64,000 nucleotides of DNA from Gibbula magus. Taxonomy: Eukaryota > Mollusca > Gastropoda > Trochida > Trochidae. Positions 1-10,900 of the stretch are shown here, piece after piece; within the stretch, counting starts at the first letter, position 1; each line of letters begins with the position of its first letter. The DNA is taken from positions 34,700,086 to 34,764,085 of the forward strand of contig OW388296.1 of NCBI GenBank assembly GCA_936450465.1, in the 5' to 3' direction. The notes below the pieces were generated by a model. It ran no database searches. It was not told the origin of the DNA and saw only the letters and a program-made list of their open reading frames with translations. Made by a program: the position numbers and the translations under genes.

Positions 1-330
1 ACAAAACCAGTCACATAGGTGACCAATGACATCATGCTTATTAACGGACGCCGTTCTGAAAGCGGGCGGAATCATTCATTAACACTTTCCTCATGCTACA
101 GACACAGATGGAAGTATTGCTGTTGGGAGTTACTTGCCCCTAGCTTCTCAAACAAAAAGCTTTTGTTGGACATTCTGTGATTTGCTACCTGAATAGTGTT
201 AGAACATGCGAGCCTACGGGCTATTAACAGAGGGTTTGGCAAGAAAACCTCTGAATAATATGGGTTCGTAACCCGGTAGGTGCACTAATTAGCAACTTGT
301 ATTCCTCAGTCAATCAGACTAACATCATTC
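1..330 (+). repeat. Foldback element family A, copy 1 (left-truncated by the window)
   Basis: This stretch matches the right-hand part of the elements at 50443-50893 (same orientation) and 25720-26140 (opposite orientation). Shared blocks include the 'gcccctagcttctc' segment, the 'aaaagcttttgttgga' segment and the end near 330 with 'aatcagact'. The complete copy at 50443 has terminal inverted repeats of about 70 bp and no coding capacity, so this is a non-autonomous inverted-repeat element. It lies in or beyond the 3' part of the twinfilin gene. Confidence 0.7.
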
Positions 331-615
331 ATTTCGAATGTTCAGCTCCATCAGGTGACGAGTATCCAACCTGAGCCATAAGTCTAACAAATAATGTTTA
401 TATATAATTTTAAATAACTCACAATTCATTGACATGAAAATCATAGTAAAATACTAAAATGATGATAGATTATAAACTAGTAACTAACTACCTCAAAAAG
501 ACTGAAATCATTTGAAGACTGATCATGATATAAATTATTTGTAAATGTTTCCTTTGAGTTCCAGGTGAGCTGAGTCCGATCAACTTGGAGGGAGGGGCAT
601 GCCTTAGTTGTTTAC

Positions 616-3600
616 CTTTTTAACAAGTTCTATTCCAAAAGATTTCTCCAGGGCGTCGGTGAGCGGTGATTTACAACTGGAGTAGAGCATTCTCTCCTTG
701 ATAGAACACTTGTAGCCGGGGATGGAGTAGACAAATACTGCAACACAAACATCCACATTACATTAGTACGTAACTACTGTCAATGCCTTCAGGAACAAAT
801 GGTCTTTACAATTACTTTAGCTGTAAAGTTTATCTTGCACTCTCAAATGTTCTCACTTGAAAAACTGCAATAAACTTTCATCTTATTTTTAGAGAAGCAA
901 ACTGGTTTCACATCTTCATCAAGAACATGAAGATTTTCTAGATTAAAACTTCTTTAATGTGAAAATACATGACGTTTCAGAGTACATACTCACTCCTTCA
1001 TCAGGTGGAATGTAAGGAAGTAACAAAATATTGTACATTTATATAGCAAACAAAACAATTGTGAGGAAACTCAATCAGGGGGATTAACATGCATGAGAAT
1101 TTTCATGCATGCGTGTATTTTCACATTAAAGAAGTTGTTATCCAGAAAAGCTTCATGTTCTTATGTATACCACTTCTAAATGCCCTTCAAAGACCTGATC
1201 TTCATCAAGGTAATTAATTTAATGATCAAGTTCACACAAATTATAGTTGAAGATTTTTTGCTTTTAGCACAGCTGTCACATAAATCTCAGAAGGATGATG
1301 GCTAAAGACAAAAGTCCAAAATTCAAAATGTCCCTAATCATAGTATAACACTGATGATATCAAGAAATGTTCTCTTGGTACCTGACTGTTCGAGGTAGTC
1401 GCCCTCGTGGTTGTGTTTGAAGTTGATGAGATGGTAGCGAGCGTGATCGATGGGGACGAGGGACGAGAGGCGGGCCAGGTCAACCTTCTCCTCTGCCATG
1501 GCACAGTCGATTATCTCCCTGGAGAGGTCCAGACTCTATAAAACAGCATGAACAACAGTACACGAAACAGCAAAGGGTGACTGAAGATATATCAGATTTT
1601 GCTTTAGTCATTAGCATTCTCTCAAGTTACTCAAGTCAATTCTTCCACTGTGACAAGTGGGACTTATTTCTCCATTCTAGCAAATCCCCTTCTGGCAAAA
1701 TTATTCCACAAATTCTCTCCGTTTTTCTATCCATTCAAACCAAGTCTTCCATTCCTCACACATCAAAGGAGGAAATATTCCTCTGTTTCTGTTTCCAAAA
1801 ACAGCATAACTTTATTAGTAAATGATTACCTTTAAAATGGTGTCACTGATTGAACCAACTTTGATAGCAACCGATCAGTACGGTATTCTCTATTTCTAGC
1901 CAGAGGTTACAATAGAAGAAATTGAGGTATCCTCTGTTGGGAGAGAATGAATTATTAGAGAGAGTGAGTGAGTTATTGTTTAACTGCGCTTCGGCAGTAT
2001 CACAGCCATTAGCGGCAAGTGAATTATTGTAAGATCTGGTTTGTCCTGGATCTCCATACATGTTATGACAGAAACCTCTTCATATTGAATCACCATTAAA
2101 GGTGCATCCATTGTGTTTCATAATATTTTATTTGGCTTTAATACTTTCCAACACATCATATGTGCTGTTTACAATACAGTCAGGCCTCGATAATCCGAAC
2201 GCTTCCGTTTTTCATCAAAAACGTTCGGATAGTGAAATGTTCGGACTACTGAAATGAATTAAACAAGATGGAGTTGATAACCTTTGAATCTACAGACAGA
2301 CGAGAACGTATTTAAAATATTAAATGAATTTGACACGCTGGATATTTATAACTATCGCACAAAATGAGAAATTTAATATATTACAATCACAAAGTACTGA
2401 CACACAATGTAAAACATTACAATCTATTAAAATCACAAACTACTGACACGCTCAACTCCCGTGTCAATCCACTGTCATTGAAGTTTACCGATCCAATCAG
2501 TGTGATGATCGCTTGTCACCGGATTAATGAAGCAGAAATAGTTGTTATTAACTAATCCGTTACGGCTAATTGGCGTTCGGATTCGGAAACGGATTCAACG
2601 GATTAATGAATCAACATTTAATGAGTTTATATAGAGATTAGTTTGGTTACAGCTTGCTACCGTTCGGACACCGCAAGATTCGTATTATTGGTGGCCGGAC
2701 TATCGCGGTTTGACTGTACAAACAAATTCACTTAGCTTGCATATTCATCCCCAATCGCCTAACATATCATAATTACTAGTTTCCAATTAAAATCGAGTAA
2801 CATCATTATGCATGTGGAGAAACCGAAAGTGCACCCCCTATTTACATGCACAATAGTTATTTGACCTATTGAACATTATCAACCAAAATTTGTTATTTTG
2901 TCTGGTGTAAATAAGATTAAAAAATTACGTTTGACTCATTGACGCGCGCCACACGCGGTGCATTGTCCGGTTTTCGATCAGAAATCACTACTTTTACCTT
3001 CTTATCGTCAATATACTAAGTCGAGTATCATTAAAATGGTTGTTTTCGGTAACAGTTGGTACTTCTCGATAAAATAAGACCATTTATAACGTATGTCATA
3101 TTTGACCCCGAACAACACAATGGATGTACCTTTAATGGCTGTGCAGAGTTAAACAATGACTCAACTCCCTCACCCTACAACTGATCTACTCACGAGCTGG
3201 AGGTACATGTAGGAACCGTGCTTGTAGTCCTCGATCTTGTCTACAGCCGACTGTGTGAGCGGGAACGCCACACCCTGCACGGTCTGATGCTTCGTGTCAA
3301 TACCGATATCCGCTCGCACCTGCAGGTATCACTATATTTACTTTCTAATCAACAATAAGATGTTGGAATGAAACAGTAATGTAAACCTTTTATCATTCAA
3401 GTTACAGTGACAATAGCCATGGCCCAAACATCTTTCCACAAATGAGAGTTACGTTGTTATATAACAGTACTCGCCCATTAGCATTTTATCAACTTGAAAG
3501 TATAATACATTAAATACTTAATGGACTCTATCAAATGCAAATAACCCAGATACCAGACTCGTGGCTGGTGATTTTTAAAGAAATTAACTTTTTCAGAATG

Positions 3601-6600
3601 ACTTAGGGTGGGGGTATAAAAACGAATGAATCATACGGCTACATACAGCAAGCCTTTCATATTCTCATTAATATCCATGTCTCTCAATAGCAGAGATTAC
3701 ATTGAATCATTTAATAAACCAAAAACATTTTCGATTTAAGAATATTAAGAATTTTTACACACTCATTCATGGTTGTTGTTCTTCTACATGCAAGGAGCAC
3801 ATATACAGACAAAAAGTTTTGATATTAAACATGTTCTTCAATTCAAAATTTGATAAACATCATTTATCTTTTTCGTTTCAAAAGTGTTAAAACACAGGTG
3901 AAGATTAGCACAAATATGTTGCGCATCAGAGATGAACAACCAGTTTTCAGTATGATCGAACGAAGTGAGCAAATGTTGGCAACGTCTTTCTCTCGACTCA
4001 AATCGAAATAATTTTGTATCGTCCAAGTTCAAAGTAAAAAAAATTAAAACTCGACACCCATTTGAACACAGGGTCGTGCACTCTTAATCCCAAACCCATT
4101 TGTTACATTTGCACACGTAAAATATATACAATTAATTATTTTAAGCACTCAGAGCGGCTTCTCGGGCAGTGCTTCGCCTCCATTCAAGTCAAGAGAAGGA
4201 CGTTGCCAACCTTTGCTCACTTCGTTCGCACATAGGGAAAATTGGTCATTCATCTCTGTTGCGCAACATTTTTGCGCTAAACTTCACCTGTGGTTTAACT
4301 GATGACCTAGTTTAGTAAATGACATAAACAACATGCAATAGTTGAATGAAAACAGTATGATTTCAAGCAACAACCTTTCAAAATTACAAGCAAAGATTAT
4401 CTAAATAACGTCAACAACAAATAATGCAATGCAATATAAATGTTTCAATGGACATAGGGGTCTAACGAACAAGGATTAATCAATTCATAAAAGTGGATAA
4501 AATAATGCCCACTTTGTAATAATGTTTTTAAGGGTAAATCAAATATTAAACAAGTTTTAAATTCAACATTCAGTCTTACTAACAGTCTTAGAATGCCAAA
4601 ATCATCTTATAATAAAATAATTCAACCAATTTGATAAGTAATTGTTTGATTGCTTTTTTCTTTTTTTATATATGAAGATAATTTCCTATTCTGAGTCTGA
4701 TGTTTTGTTAGTACATGTACTGCTAACACGAAACATCCAACCAATCCACGTCTACATCACGTTATTACCTCCTCCATTTCACGTCTAGCTTGATCCTGAT
4801 AACACATCACATCTCCTCTAAGACTTACAACTTATAATAACATTCCATAACACAAAACACCAGTAATAAAATAAATCAAAGGGAACATTTAGAAACTAAA
4901 AATACAATATTTTTCAAAATAAACTACGAAATGAAAAAGTATTTGCAACGATTAAGGGAAAAAAAGATTTCTTAAATGTATTTGAACATACTTCACACAA
5001 TCTCAGCTGATCTAATAACATAAATCACTTGACATCTCTCTAATACCCTTGTTTGTGCTTCATGCAGCAACTCCAGATCTTTTCATCTACACTGACTTTC
5101 TATACAACAAGTCACCAAAGGGTAGTTTACCTCATTCTTCTTGATCATGTCAAGTTCCTCCTCTGCGAAGGTCAGCGGAGCAGGTGCGTGTTCCGACTGC
5201 TGATGTTTCTTGTATCCTTTCAAACTAACATCTTCCTGTAGCAGAAGTAGCACCTCATTATTCGTTATAATACCATACCTAATCACTTATGAAAATCAAA
5301 CATGAAAATCAAACATGAAAATCAAACATGAAAATCAAGAACATCAGACTTTGTCACATTTCTAGCTGCATCTCAGGTTCTACAGATGACATTGGAGAAA
5401 ATTAGAAACATCCATTAGTGAGTGAAGGCACTGCGGCTTGAGATGAGAGAGATTTAACCTAAGTCAGAAATCTCTACTCCATGCAGTGCAAACAATGAGA
5501 AAACTAACCGCATATGATAATGATTGGCTGCACAAGTGCAGTTTCACCGATATTAAATCGTATCCTATCCTGATCACACTTTTTGCAATAGTATAAATAT
5601 GTATTAATGCAGACAGTGTAATCCCAAATACATCAATGTTACAACAGTTCTGATGAAAGAAAACAGTCTTCTGTAACCTGGCATCGAGCAATCCTATTTT
5701 TGTAAACCCGGAGATGAAAATTACCGTAACAGTCCCAAAGACCTCATCTGCTATATAACTTCCCCCAAACTCTTTCTTCAGTGTGGCCCTTGTACCAGCA
5801 TACAACATCTTCTGGCGAACCTATGTACAAGAAATTGCGAACACTCAGGCGAAACTTCGGACAAAACTAAGAAATATTGATAATGATTTGATATTGAATT
5901 TCAAACAGACAAATCACTTACAATTCATATGGAATGGCAAAAAATTATTTATTCATTATTTAGAAAAATGAGCTCACAGGTGAGATGTCTGGAGACCAGC
6001 TGATGAATATCCATTGGTAGTTGCCGCTGGTAGCTTGTTCATCTGTGCGGTATATGATATAACAGGGCTGCTTCTCTCCTAGAGCTGGTAAAATCATCTG
6101 ATCATAATGTGAACTTGTTAAAGAAACACATTTAAATCATAATGAAAATAATTAAGTTTGTATTTGACATTTCTTCAAAAACGACTATTTGCACATAAAT
6201 TCACTCATTATGAAGTTACGTAAAGGTGAACCATCCAACAGAAAGATAAACGCAGGAAATCAGTCACAGGCGAAACGTCACAAATTAAATTTCAAACTGA
6301 TTTCCTGCGTTTATCTTTCTGTTGGATGGTTCACCTTTACGTATTCCTTACTTATGGTTCTACCATTAGTCTACCATCTGGCATCCTTTAGTGAATCCAG
6401 TTAGTTAACGCAGTATTGTCAGCCGCCTCCCACACCGTGGAAAACGCCCAGAGACTAGTTCATTATGAAGTTGTCACTGTCTGAATGAAATATTAGAAAC
6501 TAAATTTATTTAGACTTGTACTATCAGACTTGCATTCAAGATAATTGAAAAGCTTGTTTGAAAGGATATCATCTTCCCATGATCCTTTTGGTTCCTTTTT

Positions 6601-7594
6601 CCCGTCGAGAAAAAGTTCCTCTGAAAAAAAATAGCTCAATGATTATATAATGAATTGCAATCAATTACCAAATAAAACCACAGCTAACAGACTTTTTATA
6701 TGGCATCGATCAGTAGAAGTAAATATTCTTTTGAACTTATGGTTCAGGGGGTTTGAAGTTATTTTCATCTTGTCACAGGTAGAGGTCAAAGGTTCACAAC
6801 TACATTTGCTTTTGGTTTGGTGCAATGTGCATAAAAGAGTATTTTCGACTGGTACTGGTTTGTTAATTTCATAAAACCTTATTCAGTTTATGTTGAATGT
6901 ACTTTAGTTGTGATTGTAGTTTGTAACATGTTGGCATTCTCTGACTGAACTGAAAGTGTCAAAACCAATGGTTCGGTACCGCAATACATCCTGAACTAAA
7001 GCTTAGTGTACTGTTCACCCATTGGTGGGTTTTAACCTTGCACCTAAGCTTTGTACCTTAAAACATTCGCTGATACATCGACTACACCATAAACTGATTC
7101 ATGAACTAAAATTACTGTTGTTTACAAAGGTAATCTCAAACACATTGTCAACAAATCCAAAATATTGTTACCATTGTCTATGGAAACTTTGATCATACGT
7201 ATGCTTCCATCTTTGCAACTTCCAAAGAATGCCTTCAAATCTTCTCCAGCTGAAAGTGGGAACTTCAATGTGATTAAACAGACAAGAATTTGAGATAACA
7301 CAAAACGTTGAAAGTATAAATATGAAAGTGAGAATTTAAATGAGATACATTATAAGCATTTGTTTATAAAATTAAAATAAACAACTAATGAGATTGACAG
7401 AATATTTAAAGTCAATTTTGACAAATGTTTGACTGAGACTGAGAGTGAGACGAAATGTCATTTTCTATCTTGTCTGAAACACATTTCCATTAATTAAAGC
7501 TTCCTTTCTAATGCAAATATACGCACACTATAAAATGAAAGCAATAAAAATATGAAGTGAAGTATTTACCAGATATTCCAGTTTGGTGAGACAT
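616..7594 (-). CDS. TWF: Twinfilin (actin monomer-binding ADF-homology protein), partial at the C-terminus
   Basis: Nine coding exons on the minus strand: 7570-7594, 7172-7249, 6570-6620, 5978-6108, 5725-5820, 5131-5235, 3194-3319, 1382-1535 and 616-737. They give 296 codons in one continuous frame; vertebrate twinfilins are about 350 residues, so the last ~50 lie beyond the left edge. The start is the ATG at 7594 (MSHQTGIS, the family N-terminus). Residues about 5-140 form the first ADF-H domain, with the conserved [20 protein letters not shown] stretch from residue 96. A linker ([11 protein letters not shown]) follows, then the second ADF-H domain from about residue 163, with [20 protein letters not shown] and [14 protein letters not shown]. 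Family knowledge: twinfilin sequesters ADP-actin, caps barbed ends and binds capping protein in the cytoplasm. Exon 3 ends at an AT-AC intron rather than GT-AG. The gene is head to head with DDX20. Confidence 0.96.
946..1136 (-). repeat. Short inverted-repeat element with a hammerhead-like core (Penelope-type 3' motif)
   Basis: Read on the minus strand, 1004-998 is CTGATGA, 997-979 can form a small stem-loop, and 978-974 is GAAAC, followed by ACGTCATG-type sequence. The downstream block 946-968 recurs in inverted orientation at about 1110-1136, so two tail copies face each other. CTGATGA, stem, GAAA is the hammerhead order. The stem here has an unpaired G, so the fold looks degenerate. It lies in the last twinfilin intron visible and on the transcribed strand. 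Confidence 0.45.
1951..2022 (-). repeat. SINE 3'-tail fragment ending in CACTCACT-type repeats
   Basis: On the minus strand this reads from 'ttgccgctaatggctg' through 'ctgccgaagcgcagttaaac' into a short CTCACTCACTCTC run. A second, plus-strand copy of the same tail is at 38993-39060. The tail and its simple-repeat end suggest a short interspersed element; no tRNA-like head is evident in this copy. Confidence 0.6.
2175..2718. mobile_element. MITE with pogo/Tigger-like terminal inverted repeats
   Basis: The left end begins TACAGTCAGGCCTCGATAAT and the right end, reverse-complemented, begins TACAGTCAAACCGCGATAGT. The TIRs are about 30 bp and are flanked by TA. CAGT-starting ends with a TA target site are typical of pogo-like Tc1/mariner relatives. 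No transposase frame is present. It lies in the twinfilin intron between exons 7 and 8. Confidence 0.75.
3880..4310. mobile_element. Foldback MITE with ~125-bp inverted arms
   Basis: The arm at about 3884-4010 (acaggtgaagattagc ... gagcaaatgttggcaacgt) recurs in inverted orientation at 4178-4305 (acgttgccaacctttgctc ... cttcacctgtgg). The arms are imperfect and no coding frame is evident. It sits inside the twinfilin intron between exons 6 and 7. Confidence 0.7.
5289..5340 (+). repeat. 13-bp tandem repeat, four copies
   Basis: Four copies of ATGAAAATCAAAC, the last diverged at its end, lie in the twinfilin intron just upstream of exon 6. Confidence 0.85.
6109..6569 (-). other. U12-type AT-AC intron of twinfilin
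   Basis: Exon 3 ends at 6570 and is followed on the minus strand by ATATCCTTTC, a match to the U12 5' splice consensus. The intron ends ...TTCAC at 6109, and TTTCTTTAAC, close to the U12 branch consensus, lies just upstream. Joining 6570 to 6108 restores the conserved twinfilin run [20 protein letters not shown]. No GT-AG choice in this interval gives that. The 461-bp intron also contains a perfect 48-bp inverted repeat. Confidence 0.9.
6217..6343. repeat. Perfect 48-bp inverted repeat (hairpin, 31-nt loop)
   Basis: 6217-6264 is the exact reverse complement of 6296-6343. The arm begins TACGTAAAGGTGAACCATCC. Transcription from either strand would give a fully paired 48-bp stem. It lies wholly inside the AT-AC intron of twinfilin. 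Part of the arm (cagaaagataaa) is echoed near 25450-25510, which hints at a repeat family. Confidence 0.95.
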
Positions 7595-7947
7595 TTTGAC
7601 GTAAAATTCTACCGGATAAGTAGGAAGTGCGAATCAGGAAGCACACTCCCTCTGTATCACGTGACGAACTTATTTCAGCTTATGTTAAATTAATTTTGAT
7701 TGGAGGAATAACTCCTTACGTCCAATCGAAATCGTTTAAAGATCGCATGTCGTTCACTATGACGGCTGTTGATAAAAGCATCAACGATTGGATGAAGTCA
7801 ATTATTTCATCCAATCAGCTGATGGATAACAATCTTCTTTGGCTCTATTTTCAAAATGGCGAATTTCGTTTTCATGTCGCACATGTGAAAGTGTATTTCT
7901 GATTATTTAATGATACTGGTGATTGTCATCTGTTTTACTGTCTCAAA
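7595..7947. promoter_or_regulatory. Bidirectional promoter between twinfilin and DDX20
   Basis: The two start codons (7594 minus, 7948 plus) are 353 bp apart. The interval holds four CCAAT boxes: ATTGG at 7699-7703, CCAAT at 7722-7726, ATTGG at 7787-7791 and CCAAT at 7811-7815. A palindromic E-box TCACGTGA is at 7657-7664. No TATA box is obvious in a suitable position. Multiple CCAAT boxes (NF-Y sites) are known in many head-to-head promoters; binding is inferred, not shown. The open frame at 7627-7902 is taken to be chance. Confidence 0.7.
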
Positions 7948-10900
7948 ATGAGTATTGCACATAAACTTAATGACAAAATTCGAACAGGAGATGTATTAAT
8001 CTCTGAGGAAATACACTTTTCTTCCTTGTTACTTTCGGATTGTGTTCTTCGAGGTCTTCAAGACTGTGGTTTTGAGAGACCGTCACCTATACAACTGAAA
8101 GCAATTCCTTTGGGTCGATGCGGTTTAGGTACTGTATGATATAATCGCCGCAAACAATAAACACATGACTGTTGATTTTGTTTCATGTGATGATTATTAA
8201 ACCACAAGAAACAGAACTTTGTTAAATAATAAATATCATAATGTAGCCTACATCAATATTCAGAACAATTCATCATTAGATCAGCTGGGGTGTATGGAGT
8301 TAGTTCAGATAATCTAAACGTCGGTTTATGTGCGATGACTGCCCACCCGACGTAGGAAGACATCTAGCATGCTGGACTAGTGTGGAGTAAGATTTTAAAG
8401 GGAGAGTTCTGTCGCCATCTTGAAATGAAAACACGCTATATAGTACCTTATTTTACAACTTGTTAATAAATAAAGACATACACTAACAAAGTATTCACAT
8501 TGTAACACATAACATGTCATAAAACTAATAAACACTTTGCTGTTATGCTGTAGCGAAGTTTCCCCTACTCACAGCGTCGATGAATGGCCTCAGTTCTCAT
8601 TGTTTTTATTTTTCAACAAATGCACGCTTGTGATTATCAAGTTGTGAAATACAAAGTCATCAAAATACTACCTTCATTGCTATCTTTCAATTTGACAGTG
8701 TTTTAATCATACATGTGTAAACGGGAATATCCTCTCTAATTTAGTTTCCACAAAACATACCCCGATAGAACCCTCCTTTTAAGAGAGGCTGGTTATATGA
8801 AACAGTAGATGAAGTTTGTGTAACCTAACTGTATGTGAATATTATGTAAATGGTGGGAGATGATCATGTAGACCGTCATCTGTTTGAAACAAAACTCCTG
8901 TTAATTAAAAATAAATGTTGCAAAGTTGTTGTAATAAATCATGTTGACAAAGTAATTTATATAAACAGTATTATAGTATGCTATATCAATTCATGCCGAT
9001 ATATTTTACAGATCTGATTGTACAAGCCAAATCTGGAACTGGAAAGACTTGTGTGTTTTCTGTGATAGCTTTGGAGTCTATCCAAGTTCAGAGTTCTGCA
9101 ATCCAAGTATGTTATAAAATATGTCAAAATGACTTTTTTAAAAGACTAATAACTTTTCATTTGAAATGAATTTTCAAAATATATATATATATATCACCTG
9201 ATGAGACCCATGATGGTCGAAAGCATGCTTGTGAATTATGAATAAATCATCGTGATTTCTTCGACAATTGTATTTTCCTATATATATATATATATTTCCT
9301 CATATTCAACATGCTATTTTGACAATGCAAATTGATTGATTTAACAGGTTCTTGTTTTGGCACCAACAAGAGAAATAGCAATTCAGATATGGGAAGTTAT
9401 CAAGGGTATTGGTGGAGCAATGCCCGCACTTCGATGTCACACATTTATTGGAGGTTTGCCGCTAAGTGAAGACAAACAGAACTTGAAGAAATGTCACATT
9501 GCAGTAGGCTCACCAGGTACCTTGTGCAAGCCTTTATACATATAGATATCAAATGCTTTTGTATATGCTAACATTGAGCTCTTAAGGTCATACTTAGTTT
9601 GGAATAAGCTTGATCAAGAACTCAAAATTAACATTTTACCTGACTCTATTGGTGGCAAACCATCTGCCAATTTACAGGAATCACAGCCTGCTAATAAAGG
9701 AAATAATCTGGGATTCCGCTTTCTTGGAATATTCCCAGACCAGCAGGTCATGGGTTAATGATAATTGTTAACTTTGTCCTCATCATTGCACAATTTAACA
9801 CTTTTGAGAGAAAATCCAAAGAAAACATCAATTTGTAGAAGTGCCTTAAATTGTAATGTTATATTTCCATGACCTAAATTTTTTTTATATGATTGAGCTT
9901 TTATGATGCACTTATGATTGAAGGTCGCATAAAGCAGCTGATAGAGAATGGTTTACTGAAAACAGACAGTATTCGTCTCTTTGTACTAGATGAGGCAGAC
10001 AAACTGCTGGAGGAAAGCTTTCAGGAACAAATCAAGTGAGAACTCACAGCTCATATTTTCATTTAAAGTCTTGCTCTTGTAGCTGTGAAAGTCTGTTGAT
10101 TATCAGTAAAATCAGTCGCTGACTTGATAGAATTATCAGTCTTAAAATGTTTTGTTGTGTTTAAAAGAACATAAAATACCTGGGATGTTATATCTGATCA
10201 TAGTGATGCGTGATTGGATTTGAAAAAATCAGAGAGTTAAAGAAGTTGATTTAATGTTTGTTTTTTTTTCTGTAGGTTACTGAATTATGTAGTGCTAAAG
10301 TATTCTGTGTCAGTGTCGCCTTGCCAATTTACAGGAATAACAACTAGTCTCAAAAGTCTCAAAACTGCCCACTTGTTAAAGATTGGCTATCTGTAAATAT
10401 TTCAGGTCCCACAGGTGATTTAGTTATGGACATGGATTAGTTGTAATGTGTATTTATGGCAGGTGTATTTTGCAGTTGGATTTATTCTGCCCTTCCTGAC
10501 AACAAACAAATGTTGGCATTGTCTGCAACCTACCCAGAATACCTTGCACAGCATCTTACACGGTACATGAGGAACCCAACATTCATGAGACTCAACATAA
10601 CAGACCCAGCTCTACTTGGTAGGTTACGGCTGAAGTTTAGTTTGTTTAAATATCAGAGGCGATAGTAGAATAGTGGATTGCAGAGTAATAATAGGTGTTT
10701 AATTTTAGTTTACTTGCATGTTGATAAAAATGTGCATTTTTTCCCACCTTCTATTTGCAAGGCACAAACAAGCTGCTGACAATTATGTATACGTACAGGG
10801 AGAAAAATATGATCAGTTTCAAGGAGAGAGAACGGATGAATCTTCAGTAAGCGTTTGAATGATGTAATAGATAATGCTGATAGAGAGTTCCAGACTAAGG

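Noticed and set aside
6500..6570. Extending twinfilin exon 3 to a downstream GT donor
   Set aside because: It adds about 14 unrelated residues and loses the conserved [11 protein letters not shown] join that the AT-AC intron restores.
7627..7902. 91-codon open frame between TWF and DDX20
   Set aside because: It lies over the CCAAT-box promoter, has no recognisable domain and no splice connection.
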